Shown here in pieces: positions 54,028 to 63,813 of a stretch of DNA of 64,000 nucleotides; positions within the stretch are counted from its first letter, which is position 1, and each line of letters starts with the position of its first letter. The notes below the pieces were generated by a model. The model worked only from the letters and a program-made list of their open reading frames with translations. It made no database searches and was not told the DNA's origin. The stretch lies in the NCBI GenBank assembly GCA_002238785.1, contig MPNA01000001.1, positions 1-64,000 on the forward strand. The letters run 5' to 3'. The position numbers were made by a program, and so were the translations under genes. This DNA comes from a bacterium OM1 bin76 (GTDB taxonomy: Bacteria > Actinomycetota > Acidimicrobiia > Spongiisociales > ZC4RG35).

Positions 54028-54060
54028 CTCCTTACTCCGCATATCTACCACATATCCTGG
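54028..54060. repeat. Cassette-boundary direct repeat, copy 4
   Basis: CTCCTTACTCCGCATATCTA followed by CCACATATCCTGGAGC; last copy, closing the array before the recombinase remnant. The 175 bases from here to 54235 hold no supported gene. Confidence 0.75.
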
Positions 54061-54235
54061 AGCAACATCCCAAGGCGGATGCTGTGCTAGCTGGGGTTTT
54101 CGGCGTACCCTTGGTGCATGAAGCCGCCTAGACATCCGGACCAACGGAAGGAGAGGCGATGGTGAAGAGGGGCTTGCAGAAGCCGCGGGGTGTTACAGTT
54201 GCCCGGTAGGGTGCCTTGGGGCATGAGGGGGCTGC

Positions 54236-54712
54236 GTGGCTGTTGATCTGAGCAAGTGGGTGTGTCTTACCCGAAATCTGTTCACCGGGATCCGCAACGT
54301 TTCCTGCCGGATTCCCGTGCAGGGCCTGCTGTCGTCCTGTCGGCGGCGTGAGTGGATCGACAGGGACGCCGACCCGCTTGCCTGGGTCGATCGGCACCGG
54401 CCGAAGCAGGAGACGATCCGGGCGACCAACTTCGAGGACCTGCAGGGCGTTGTGGTAGCGGCGGAACGTGGCGTTGCGGGAGAAAACGCTGCTCGGCTTT
54501 TCAAGGACCATTCGGGGGGTTGGACGTTGCACCAGTTGCGCCATTCGTTGCTGACCGACCTGGCGGCGATGGGTGCCAACTCGGCGCAGTTGCAGGCCAA
54601 GAGCAGGCACCGGAACCGCAGTGTATTGCAGACCTACACCACTTTGGGCGACACGGCGGTCAGCGAGCTGATGGGCTGGTTCGACAGGCCTCCTGGGGGG
54701 CGTCGGCGATGA
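54236..54712 (+). pseudogene. Tyrosine recombinase (phage-type integrase) with internal deletion
   Basis: A 158-residue frame. The C-terminal half is a clear tyrosine recombinase end: FKDHSGGWTLHQLRHSLLTD (His-x-x-Arg), SRHRNRSVLQTYTTLG (His and the nucleophilic Tyr). The N-terminal half has the core-binding/catalytic junction DPLAWVDRHRPKQETIRATN. The stretch between, which in relatives is about 120 residues and carries the first catalytic Arg, is absent, so it should be inactive. It lies directly beside the repeat-delimited cassettes. Confidence 0.68.
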
Positions 54713-54917
54713 TCCGACCGGGCGGCGGCAGCAGTGCTGCGGGGAACGTGGCGGTTGGCGGGGCTGGCGGGGGTACCCGACCTGGTGTCGGAGGTGTTGG
54801 TGGTACCTCTGATTGGTGGCATGTTGGTGGCCGGCGGGCCGGTGGCCGCCTACCAGGCCATCAGCCGAACCGGAGGGGGACAGGCAGGGCGTGGCGCGGG
54901 GGTGCTATGCCGAGTTG

Positions 54918-55094
54918 ATGGAGGACATCGGGTGCTGTTTGATGGGTATTTCCGGTGCCTTTGCGGTGGGAGCGATGATCGGACTGACCATTATCCAGAA
55001 CGTGGCGAACGCTTGCGACAAGGGGGCTTGGTGCTTTGCCGTGATGTGGTGGGCTATCACCGCCGGGGCCTGGACGGTGGTTGTGGGCATTTGA
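54918..55094 (+). CDS. Small two-helix membrane protein
   Basis: A 58-residue frame (MEDIGCCLMGISGAF...) with two strongly hydrophobic stretches, residues 5-27 and 38-57, joined by a short Asn/Cys/Asp/Lys loop. Four cysteines. Ribosome site weak. It is followed after 3 bases by another tiny membrane protein, which supports both being real. Upstream, 54715-54905 has a further hydrophobic frame (LVVPLIGGMLVAGGPVAAYQ) without a clear start or stop. Function unknown. Confidence 0.45.
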   Translation: MEDIGCCLMGISGAFAVGAMIGLTIIQNVANACDKGAWCFAVMWWAITAGAWTVVVGI

Positions 55095-55097
55095 GGG

Positions 55098-55229
55098 ATG
55101 ACACGGGTCGGGGACTCCGATGGAGCGAGGTTGGCGCGGGAACTGGCTGGCAGGATCGTGGTGGGAACCACGGTTGTGGCAGCCTTCCTGCTGGTGGTGT
55201 TCGGGTTGATGTTCAGCGGAGCGATATAA
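55098..55229 (+). CDS. Tiny single-helix membrane protein
   Basis: A 43-residue frame, MTRVGDSDGARLARELAG followed by one hydrophobic helix (IVVGTTVVAAFLLVVFGLMF). Starts 4 bases after the previous stop, with GAGGG immediately before the ATG. Size and shape fit a small accessory or holin-like protein, but no family is recognised. Confidence 0.45.
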   Translation: MTRVGDSDGARLARELAGRIVVGTTVVAAFLLVVFGLMFSGAI

Positions 55230-55316
55230 CCGAACGACGTGAGTGACCAATTGTGGGGGCTGACCTGCTGTTTCTCGGGGGGCGGCGGTGGGTGAGGGGC
55301 GGTAGGATGTCGTTTT

Positions 55317-55808
55317 ATGAGCAGACCGTTGAAGTGGGGAGAGCTTGAGTTGCCGATCCGGGCGGATACGATCATTCCGGTGTCAGACAGTCTCTCGGTC
55401 AGGGGACCGTTGCGGGCTTGTGATCTGCCTGGGATCATGGGTGAGGACGACTGGTTCGATGCCTACCGTTACGCTCTCACCGAGTTTGTGGGTTACTGGA
55501 ACCATTCGGAGGATCCTGGATCGCTCATCGCTGACCCGCCAAGTTATGAGGGCGATGACTGGCGGCTGCTGCCCACCATCGCGTCGTTCGTGCATGCTCT
55601 GGCGGACAGAAAGGGTTTTCCTGTTCCCAATTGGGTACGGGAACACGTCGCCCCGCAGGACTGGGTGGTGTTCTGCGACCCGCCCGAGTCCTACCTTTGG
55701 AAACACTCTCTGGAGAAAGCCCCCCGCGCCTGTGCTGACCACAGGGTGTATTTCCATCCGCGGCTGCTGGATAGGGGTACCCAGAACTGGTGGCTGCCTT
55801 GGAACTGA
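55317..55808 (+). CDS. Partner protein of the downstream nucleotidyltransferase (toxin-antitoxin-like pair)
   Basis: A 163-residue, mostly helical acidic protein: DWFDAYRYALTEFVGYWNHS, DDWRLLPTIASFVHALADRK, PVPNWVREHVAPQDWVVFCD and a final DHRVYFHPRLLDRGTQNWW. This pattern is known to me from actinobacterial proteins (often with an N-terminal helix-turn-helix, absent here) encoded just before DUF6036-type nucleotidyltransferases. It overlaps the next gene by 19 bases. Antitoxin or regulator role is inference. Confidence 0.6.
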   Translation: MSRPLKWGELELPIRADTIIPVSDSLSVRGPLRACDLPGIMGEDDWFDAYRYALTEFVGYWNHSEDPGSLIADPPSYEGDDWRLLPTIASFVHALADRKGFPVPNWVREHVAPQDWVVFCDPPESYLWKHSLEKAPRACADHRVYFHPRLLDRGTQNWWLPWN

Positions 55809-56395
55809 GCCGCTACGAGCTCATCCGCCTCATCCAGCAGGTCGATCAGCAGCTGGCAGCGAACACGGATCACCAACATGACCTTATGATGGCGGGCGGT
55901 GCGGCCGTGGCACTGCTGTGGAACGACCGCCGTCGCACCAACGACATCGACATCGTATCCGAAGGGATGACAGACGACCTGCGAGAGGCGATTGAGAGAG
56001 TTGCGGGTGATAACAAGGAACTGGATCTAAAGCCGGGATGGTTCAACGATGCCGCGAAGGTGGCGGTGCCGAACCTGGAGATGCCAGCCACGGACTCCAC
56101 ACTCGTGTACGACGGAGAGCGACTGCGGCTCTACTCGGCACCGGCGAGGGTTGTCCTGGCTATGAAACTGTTCGCGGCCCGCGCCACGGACAGAAAAGAT
56201 GCACTTGCCCTTATGAGAGAGGTGGGTATTGCGTCGCGCCAAGAGCTGTATGACTTGGTCAGAGATGGCTACGGCACTGCCCTGCTGCGCCCGGCCGTCC
56301 AATACTTTGTCGACCAAGTTTGGGAAGAGTACTTGGGCCTTAACCGAGGATCGAACTCGGAACGGGCGGGGCCTGACCTGGGTTTGGGCCTCTGA
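55790..56395 (+). CDS. DUF6036-like nucleotidyltransferase
   Basis: A 201-residue protein with the nucleotidyltransferase pattern MMAGGAAVALLWNDRRRTNDIDIV (GG and DxD complete) and a helical end (LAMKLFAARATDRKDALALM). Such proteins form two-gene modules with the type of partner seen upstream. Starts at GTG 55790 or TTG 55799. It ends ERAGPDLGLGL, matching the tails of the nucleotidyltransferases at 50636, 52490 and 53027 although the cores are only distantly related. Confidence 0.75.
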   Translation: MAALELSRYELIRLIQQVDQQLAANTDHQHDLMMAGGAAVALLWNDRRRTNDIDIVSEGMTDDLREAIERVAGDNKELDLKPGWFNDAAKVAVPNLEMPATDSTLVYDGERLRLYSAPARVVLAMKLFAARATDRKDALALMREVGIASRQELYDLVRDGYGTALLRPAVQYFVDQVWEEYLGLNRGSNSERAGPDLGLGL

Positions 56396-56431
56396 ATGGA
56401 TATGGGGCCGAGGAGGAGGCGGCCGTTAAGA

Positions 56432-57806
56432 GGGTCTTCGGAAATTAGGGGGGAGTGATGGTGGCAAGGAGTTTCCAGTTGGGCTTCCCGGCGTATAGGA
56501 GTGCTCGGATCCGGTAGTTGGCGAAGTTCCGGAACCCGAACGCTGCCCGTTTGATCCTTTTGATCAGATTGTTCAATCCCTCCGTCGGCCCGTTGGTGAC
56601 GGCCGAGTGATGCCAATTAGCGATCTGGGTGGCCCAACGAGCGATAGTGCGCCCGAGACTGTTCACCTCCGGTGGAAGTGACCGGTCCTGGAGATCCCCC
56701 GACAGCCGGTGGGTGAACCTCGGCGGCCAGTTGCGGGTCTCCGATCTGGTAAATGTTCCCGGACGCTCTCTTTGGCGTACCAGGCGTCACGCACCTCCTG
56801 CGTAGGGGTCACCTGCCCGCAACAGCCCTTGGATGCGTTTCTCACCACGATCATCGAGACGTTCAGACGCCATGATCAACAACCGCCTGATCCGATAGAG
56901 CGGATCACGTTTCCGTCCTCGGTGCACCGAGTGTCTCGTTCTGGACCCTGCGGCGCACCAAGTCCACACAGCGGTTCGCCAACCGGACCACATGGAACGG
57001 GTCGGCCACCTGAAATGGGCGTGGGGCAGCACCCGGTCGTAGGCCACCTGGTAAGGGCCTGACATGCCCCGACACCGCCCACCGACATTGCCTCACACCA
57101 CCCAGGGGGTTGGGAACGGAACCATGAGGCGGCGCTTTCAGCTGTTCTACCAGGCACAATGTCCAAGAGCTGACGGCCGCCAACGTCCACCACAGAGGTG
57201 CACCACTGCTTCTTTTTCCACCGGCCCTTCCTCCAGAACAGGGTCTCGTCCACCCCCACCGCTTCCACCTGTCCGAACCGCGAGGTGTCGGTTTCCAACA
57301 GCGCGTCTCCCCACCGGACGATCTCGCGGTTCACCGTATGCCAAACTACAGCCCAACTCTTCGGCCACCTCCGACACCGTGCGACCAAACCGACCCACCT
57401 GAGCGGTGACCCAACGACCGGCGCGAGAGGTCAACAAGGCCCGTTCCGGCGCCACCGACAGGTCCTGTTCCGCAAGACGACCCCACACCACACATCACGT
57501 CTGGGCACACCCAGCGGCGTTTCCTCCACCGTAGCCGCACCGGACGACCGAACGCCGGCAAATCAACCAACCGCACCAGCCGGTCGCCCTTGGACCACAC
57601 CCTCCCACCACACCCCCCGCACACCGGACGAGATCCACGAGACCGGATCGTCACTCTCAACCGGTCACCCGGCAACTCCTCGACACCCACCAGATCAACC
57701 TCACCCAGCCCCACCAACACCTCGCACATACGCCTACCATCAGTCTCCACAGGACCCTCCCTCACAATCGATGGATTCCCGACTCCCCCGAGAATTCCGA
57801 AGAACC
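56432..57806 (-). mobile_element. ISL3-family insertion sequence, degenerate
   Basis: Bounded by imperfect inverted repeats: GGGTCTTCGGAAATTAGGG at 56432 and, reversed, TGGTTCTTCGGAATTCTCGG ending at 57806, agreeing at about 18 of 25 positions. The transposase inside is frameshifted many times. No clear target-site duplication was found. Confidence 0.75.
56445..57729 (-). pseudogene. ISL3-family transposase, multiply frameshifted
   Basis: Read from ATG 57729: zinc-finger N-terminus (RPVCGGCGGRVWSKGD), helix-turn-helix (VGRFGRTVSEVAEELGCS), DDE core (EAVGVDETLFWRKGRWKKKQ, Asp of VADPFHVVRLAN) and the conserved end (NGPTEGLNNLIKRIKRAAFG, YRIRALLYAGKPNWKLL). These pieces fall in different frames, at least five shifts, so no functional protein can be made. 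Confidence 0.85.
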
Positions 57807-57849
57807 ACGAAACCGTCAGGCACCTTAAGAAAGGTGAACCGTACCGGGT

Positions 57850-58370
57850 TTATCGGAGAGTGTTTTTTGTGAGTTGTTTCGGTCGTTTTGGGGGGTGTTG
57901 GTGATGGTAGTTGGCCTCCTTTTCGGCGGGTGGGATATCTCCGATGGGTTCGAGGAGCCGGCGGTGGTTGAACCAGTCCACGTATTCGAGGGTGGCGTAC
58001 TCGACCTGGTCGAGGTTGCGCCATGGTCCCTTGTTGCGGATCAGTTCTGTTTTGTACAACCCGATCACCGACTCGGCCAGGGCGTTGTCATACGAATCGC
58101 CGACCGATCCGACCGACGGTGAGATACCGGTTTCGACCAGACGGTCGGTGTACCGAATTGACAGGAAGTTGGGCGCCGGCGTCGCAAATGGTGAACCAGA
58201 CGCTCGCCGGGTTTGGGGTCACGGGCCCATAGGACCTTGTTCCAACGCGTCAAGCACCCGGATCGGCGCGGAGGGTGGTCGCTACCCGCCAATGCGACTA
58301 TGAACCTGGAATACGCGTCGATCACGAACGCCGCGTACACGAAACCCCCCGACTAGGTCGGCACATAGGT
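57850..58370 (-). pseudogene. IS3 orfB transposase, 3' exon, frameshifted
   Basis: Begins TYVPT, then an in-frame TAG at 58353-58355 replaces the usual Trp codon, followed by FVYAAFVIDAYSRFIV (first Asp of DDE), PKPGERLVHH in the same frame, and in another frame VIGLYKTELIRNKGPWRNLD (Glu region upstream) and VDWFNHRRLLEPIGDIPP. Even if the intron splices, this gene is dead. Confidence 0.85.
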
Positions 58371-58435
58371 GTAGGGGTCGGACCGGGGCGCCCTTTCCTG
58401 CTTTTCGGCTGGTGGGTTTCCCCGGCCCGCCCTCC

Positions 58436-58472
58436 GAACCGGACGTGCAACTTCCACTGCATCCGGCTCTCC
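58436..58472 (-). ncRNA. Group II intron domain V
   Basis: Hairpin starting GAGAGCCGGATGCAGTGG and closing with CACGTCCGGTTC, the catalytic domain V pattern. It lies 7 bases after the reverse-transcriptase stop and is followed by the short domain VI region. Confidence 0.85.
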
Positions 58473-58478
58473 ATGTGT

Positions 58479-59930
58479 TCATGCCATGGTTGTGGCTGGT
58501 CCTGTGGTTGTGCTCTGCCATGGTGTGGGGATTTTGGTGCCCCGATACCGGTATCGCACGATGGCGAACCGGTTTGGTCGGAACATTTCGATCCTCCCGG
58601 CGCTGATCTCCCATCCGGGTAGGTAGCGACGGACCAGGGTGTGCATGTTCAGTCCGAGGTGTCGTTTCTTCAACCATCCCACCACCCGCCAGAAGGCGTA
58701 GTGGTCGAGGTAGCCGAAAGTCCGTTTGGAGACTCCGTGACGGAAGTAGTTGCACCAGCCCCGCAGCACCGGGTTCAGTCGGCGCAGCAGGTCTGAGAGC
58801 GTTCGATGTTTGGCTCGGCGTGTCAACCGTCTTACCTTGCCCACGATAGAAGCCAGCGCCCTTTTCGATGGGTAGGTGTAGATAGCTTTCTTGTTGTTGG
58901 CTCGGCTTCGCCAGGCTCGGCGTTGGATACGCCATCCCAGGAAGTCGAACCCTTCGTCTATGTGGCAGACTTTTGTCTTGTCGGTCGATAGGCGCAGACC
59001 CATCGGAGCGAGTACCGCGGCGACTTCTTCCCGGAGCGCCTCAGCGTGATTGCGGGTGCCGCGGATCATGATCACAAAGTCGTCTGCATAGCGGACGAGT
59101 CTCATGATCGGTTCCCCGGCACGACCCCGCTTGGCGCGGGTCCATGATGGTCCAAGCGCTTCCCATTTGTGGGTGAAGTGCTCGTCCAAAATGGACAGGG
59201 CGATGTTGGCCAGCAGCGGCGACAGTATCCCACCTTGGGGTGTGCCGGTGATCGTCCGATAGCGGCTGCCGTCCTCAGTTAGGACACCAGCTTTGAGGAA
59301 CGCCTTCACCAACCGCAGGACACGTTTGTCTCCGATCCGTTTCCGTACCCGCCCCATGAGAGCGGTGTGGTCTATTTCATCGAAGCACGCCTTGATGTCC
59401 CCCTCGAACACCCAGTGGTAGTTCCGGTTGGGTGATCCGAGGTAGTGAATCTCGGCAATAGCGTCCTGTGCCCGGCGTTTGGGACGGAAACCATACGAGC
59501 ATGGTTTGAAATCCGCCTCGAAGATCGGTTCGAGCACCAGTTTCAACGAGGACTGCACAACCCGATCCGCCACAGTAGGGATCCCCAACGACCGGACCTT
59601 GCCCGACGCTTTGGGAATCGTTTTCTGTCGCACCCGCTGAGGAACAAACCGGCGAGCCTTCAGATCGTCCCGTAGGCCCATCAGCAGTTCCTCCGCACCG
59701 GAGCCGAGCGAACGGGGTGTTATCCCGTCCACTCCACCGGTTCGTGCACCCTTGTTACCCCGTACCCGACGCCACGCCACCATAAGGAACGCCGGGTCAT
59801 AAACGAGGTTGTATAGATCATCGAAGCAACGGCCAGGATCAGCCTTTGCCCATTGGTGCAGCTTCGTTTGCATCACACGTACCCGCCGCCCGGCCTCAAC
59901 CGAGTCGAGCCACGGTGCGCCGATATTCAC
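58479..59930 (-). CDS. Group II intron reverse transcriptase / maturase
   Basis: A complete 483-residue protein. Fingers and palm: RGNKGARTGGVDGI, KPCSYGFRPKRRAQDAI, DIKACFDEIDH, GTPQGGILSPLLANIAL and the catalytic YADDFVIM. Thumb and maturase domain X (LNPVLRGWCNYFRHGVSK) follow, ending with a basic tail. No HNH endonuclease domain is present, so retrohoming would rely on nicked or single-stranded DNA. It is the only intact mobile-element gene in the island. An upstream in-frame ATG region (MQTKLHQWAK) is an alternative start. Confidence 0.93.
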   Translation of the reverse strand: MNIGAPWLDSVEAGRRVRVMQTKLHQWAKADPGRCFDDLYNLVYDPAFLMVAWRRVRGNKGARTGGVDGITPRSLGSGAEELLMGLRDDLKARRFVPQRVRQKTIPKASGKVRSLGIPTVADRVVQSSLKLVLEPIFEADFKPCSYGFRPKRRAQDAIAEIHYLGSPNRNYHWVFEGDIKACFDEIDHTALMGRVRKRIGDKRVLRLVKAFLKAGVLTEDGSRYRTITGTPQGGILSPLLANIALSILDEHFTHKWEALGPSWTRAKRGRAGEPIMRLVRYADDFVIMIRGTRNHAEALREEVAAVLAPMGLRLSTDKTKVCHIDEGFDFLGWRIQRRAWRSRANNKKAIYTYPSKRALASIVGKVRRLTRRAKHRTLSDLLRRLNPVLRGWCNYFRHGVSKRTFGYLDHYAFWRVVGWLKKRHLGLNMHTLVRRYLPGWEISAGRIEMFRPNRFAIVRYRYRGTKIPTPWQSTTTGPATTMA

Positions 59931-60447
59931 CAGCGACCTCCGTAATCAGCATGTCTGCTACAAAACACACTGGACCCCTTCGCCATGTGACCGGCTTTCC
60001 CGGTCTCGGACTACTACGGGTCCTCCGCCCCATCCCGTCGGTATCAGCCGGCAACGGACCTTTCCTACCGACCAGCAGGCCGCTGGTCGGTGAGGAACCA
60101 ACAGGACGGTTCCCACGTTCACTTTCTGACCGTTTGACAGGGTCGGTGCCCAGCTATGCCCCTGCAACCTCGCCACGGCTACGCCGCAGACCTTCACCAT
60201 GGCCTCCCGGACGGCGACATCTACCAACCGAGGAGTCACCTCACACAACATCTGTGTGGGTGTGCGTTGCTGCGCGGCCCTGTATCCACCAGGTTCGAGC
60301 CGCTGGCTTGTCTTGAGAAGCGTTCGGTCGCTGGTTCCTCACGTACACCTTTCTGTCTTGCTAGCCGGACCCGGACCATCTGGCAGTACTGGTCCGTTCC
60401 GTCGTTGTCAGGGCTGCTGTCCACCCTCACCCTCGTTCCAGGGTTCA

Positions 60448-61280
<833 letters not shown>

Positions 61281-61358
61281 AAATCTCCATCCTCTCAAGA
61301 CAGAAACCCTCCGGGAAACCCGGTGTGATTCAAGGAAAACAGAGGAAACCGGTGGTGG

Positions 61359-61432
61359 TGGAGGTGACGGGATTTGAACCCGTGGCCCCTTCGTTGCGAA
61401 CGAAGTGCTCTGCCTGGCTGAGCTACACCCCC
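61359..61432 (-). tRNA. tRNA-Ala, anticodon CGC
   Basis: Cloverleaf from GGGGGTG at the 5' end to CACCTCC at the 3' end, with the G3-U70 pair that marks alanine tRNAs. D arm GCTC/GAGC, anticodon arm CTTCG-TTCGCAA-CGAAG, T arm with GTTCAAATC. CCA is encoded at 61356-61358. Its 3' end points toward the island at 50.6-61.3 kb. Confidence 0.93.
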
Positions 61433-61481
61433 GCGCCGGAACAGCAGTTTACCACCACCCTCCCTGTCCTGTTCGGGGAGT

Positions 61482-61961
61482 TCAGCCCCCGACCACCCGC
61501 CTCAGAGCCGGCTGGGAATCCTGTTGTGTAGCAGGAGCCGCGGTCGTGGATGCGGCCTTGCCGTCCTGCAAATGCAGGGCCAGTCCAAAGTAGATAAGCA
61601 GCAATGCGTCACTGGCCGCATGGGTGAGCCACCAGTTAACCGAACCTGTGTACAGAGCGGCCGCCGCCGATAAAACCGCCATGGCGATCAGCACCGCTCG
61701 GACCCTGCGACGCCGGGTCGTTGCTCCCGACCGGTTGCCACCAACCACCGGAACGGGTGCGCCATAGCCCATTCGAGTACCGGCAGCCGGAACCACCTGG
61801 ACATCGGAGGTCGATTTGGAACGGGCCACTTGACTGGCCGTCTTGGACTGCCTGCCTCGAACATTCAGGGTTGAGGCTTTGTGGGCACCCGCTTTCTTGG
61901 GTATCAGATACCAACCCCACACCACAACGATGACGAAGAGGGCGATTATCAGGGCTGCCAT
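61482..61961 (-). CDS. Small membrane protein of unknown function
   Basis: A 159-residue protein: one N-terminal helix (ALIIALFVIVVVWGWYLIP), a basic, Ser/Thr-rich soluble linker of about 65 residues, then two helices (VRAVLIAMAVLSAAAALYTG and DALLLIYFGLALHLQ) and an Ala/Gln-rich tail. Its position just before moaC-moeA on the same strand is typical of small actinobacterial membrane proteins of unknown role. 127 bases separate it from moaC. Confidence 0.65.
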   Translation of the reverse strand: MAALIIALFVIVVVWGWYLIPKKAGAHKASTLNVRGRQSKTASQVARSKSTSDVQVVPAAGTRMGYGAPVPVVGGNRSGATTRRRRVRAVLIAMAVLSAAAALYTGSVNWWLTHAASDALLLIYFGLALHLQDGKAASTTAAPATQQDSQPALRRVVGG

Positions 61962-62088
61962 ACGGAATACAAGTATACCTTCAGGCCCTATTGGAATGGT
62001 GACTTACCGAATAGACCTCTGCCGATCACGCTCTACTCGGGTGCCTCCGAACGCATCCGTGTTCGGCAACCGGCGGCTACCCGAAGGC

Positions 62089-62565
62089 CTATCGCCGCCA
62101 CTCCCCCGACCTGCCTCCGCCCTTCTCCAAGAGTTGGATCGGGCCGATTGCCACACCGCGGTCGAGACCCTTGATCATGTCATAGAGGGCCAGGGCGGCC
62201 ACCGACACCGCCGACATCGCTTCCATCTCCACCCCCGTGCGGGCCGTGGTGCGAACCTCGGCGGTTATCACCATCCCATCGTCACAGGGCTCCAGGTTCA
62301 CCTCGATTCCAGAGAGAGGAAGTGGGTGGCACAGCGGGACCAACTCGGCAGTCCGTTTGGCAGCCATGATCCCGGCCATTCTCACCACCGCCCCCACATC
62401 CCCCTTGGGGACGACTCCCTCCAGGATGGAGCGGGTCACCTCCGGGCTGACCCCCACCCTGGCCTCGGCCACCGCCCGACGCATCGTCACAGGCTTGTGC
62501 CCCACCTCCACCATGTGCATCTCACCCCGCTCGTTCAGATGGGTGACCGCCCCTTCGCTATTCAT
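62089..62565 (-). CDS. moaC: Cyclic pyranopterin monophosphate synthase
   Basis: A 158-residue MoaC, the second step of molybdenum cofactor synthesis (cyclisation to cPMP). Seen: MVEVGHKPVTMRRAVAEARV, AGIMAAKRTAELVPLCHPLP (active-site Lys and His), and TGVEMEAMSAVSVAALALYD. Start ATG 62565 overlaps the end of moeA by 8 bases; a longer frame to 62715 is a moeA shadow. Confidence 0.95.
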   Translation of the reverse strand: MNSEGAVTHLNERGEMHMVEVGHKPVTMRRAVAEARVGVSPEVTRSILEGVVPKGDVGAVVRMAGIMAAKRTAELVPLCHPLPLSGIEVNLEPCDDGMVITAEVRTTARTGVEMEAMSAVSVAALALYDMIKGLDRGVAIGPIQLLEKGGGRSGEWRR

Positions 62566-63811
62566 CAGGCACTTCATCCTCGCTGCGGGTCTCGGGAGAC
62601 CGCAACATTTCCACCTCCACTGTCTCTCCCTCTGCCACCACGTCGACTCCCACCGGCACCACTGCCATACCATCCGCATAGGCAGCGGCCGAGAGCACAT
62701 TGGATCCCTGTCCACCCGAGGAACGGGCCACGACGCGGCCGTTCTCCATTTGCACCACCACCCGGACGAAAACGGTCTTTAGCGGATTGGTGCGAAGATC
62801 ATGTCCCGCCGCGGCCGGGATCCGGGGTCGATAGACGGCTTGCGATCCCATCATCTTCAATAGCGATGGACGCACGAACTGCTCGTACGCCACCAGTGCC
62901 GACACGGGATTGCCCGGCAGCCCAAACAGAGGAGTGCCGTTGATGTGGCCGAAGGCGAAGGGCTTGGCGGGCTGCATCGCCACCTTCCACATCTGGATGT
63001 TGCCCAGAGTAGACAGGACGTGCTTCACCAGGTCGTACTCCCCCATGGAGACTCCCCCCGACGTCACAGTGATGTCCGCTCGATCAGACGCTTCCAGAAG
63101 AGCGGAACGCAGGACCTCCTCCTGGTCGGGGATGATCCCCATATCGAGGATCTCCACCCCCAGTTCGGCCAGCAGACCCTTTAGCAGGGGTCGGTTGGAG
63201 TCTCGAATCCCTCCGGGAGGAAGAGTCGGGCTGTCAAGCGGAAACAACTCGTCCCCGGTTGACAGAACGGCGGCCCTGGCTCTTCTTCTCACCTTGGGGT
63301 TGGCTACGCCGATGGTGGCCAGCACTCCCAAATGGACAGGACCCAGCCGGGCGCCGGCAGGCAACACCAATTGCCCCTCTTCCAGGTCCCCGCCAGCCGG
63401 CCTCACCGCGGTTCCCATCGGCACCGAGGACATGATCCGGACCTTCCCTCCAGCCAAAGGCTCGGTGTCCTCCACCTTGACCACCGCTTCCGCTCCGGCC
63501 GGCATCGGCGCCCCGGTCATGATCTTGATGACCTGACCGGCAACGACCGACCCGGAGGCAACGCTCCCTGCAGGCACGTCTTCGCTGATCTTCAACACCA
63601 CCGGCGGGTGGGCCACATCCGCCACCCGCACCGCGTAGCCGTCCATGGCAGAATTGGCGAAGGACGGAACCGGATGGGGAGCCACGACATCGGCGGCGAG
63701 CGCCAGACCTTGCGCCCGTTCCAAAGGAGGCTCGATGACGGGCAGACGGTTCATGGCCGAGAGAACCTCTCGGCGTGCTTCCGTGAGCGGTTTCATCTCC
63801 TCGCCGGCCAT
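62558..63811 (-). CDS. moeA: Molybdopterin molybdotransferase
   Basis: A 417-residue MoeA, which inserts molybdate into adenylated molybdopterin. Motifs: SFANSAMDGYAV, KIMTGAPMPAGAEAVV, STGDEL, TSGGVSMGEYDLVKH and GLPGNPVSALVAYEQFV, ending with the C-terminal beta domain. I start at ATG 63811, 2 bases after the stop of the upstream gene; the frame is open to 63844 but that would overlap it. Coupled to moaC. Confidence 0.95.
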   Translation of the reverse strand: MAGEEMKPLTEARREVLSAMNRLPVIEPPLERAQGLALAADVVAPHPVPSFANSAMDGYAVRVADVAHPPVVLKISEDVPAGSVASGSVVAGQVIKIMTGAPMPAGAEAVVKVEDTEPLAGGKVRIMSSVPMGTAVRPAGGDLEEGQLVLPAGARLGPVHLGVLATIGVANPKVRRRARAAVLSTGDELFPLDSPTLPPGGIRDSNRPLLKGLLAELGVEILDMGIIPDQEEVLRSALLEASDRADITVTSGGVSMGEYDLVKHVLSTLGNIQMWKVAMQPAKPFAFGHINGTPLFGLPGNPVSALVAYEQFVRPSLLKMMGSQAVYRPRIPAAAGHDLRTNPLKTVFVRVVVQMENGRVVARSSGGQGSNVLSAAAYADGMAVVPVGVDVVAEGETVEVEMLRSPETRSEDEVPDE

Positions 63812-63813
63812 GA

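Noticed and set aside
50573-54060. CRISPR or attC-type array
   Set aside because: Copies are about 1 kb apart with genes between, and the repeat is not palindromic like attC; kept only as a possible cassette system.
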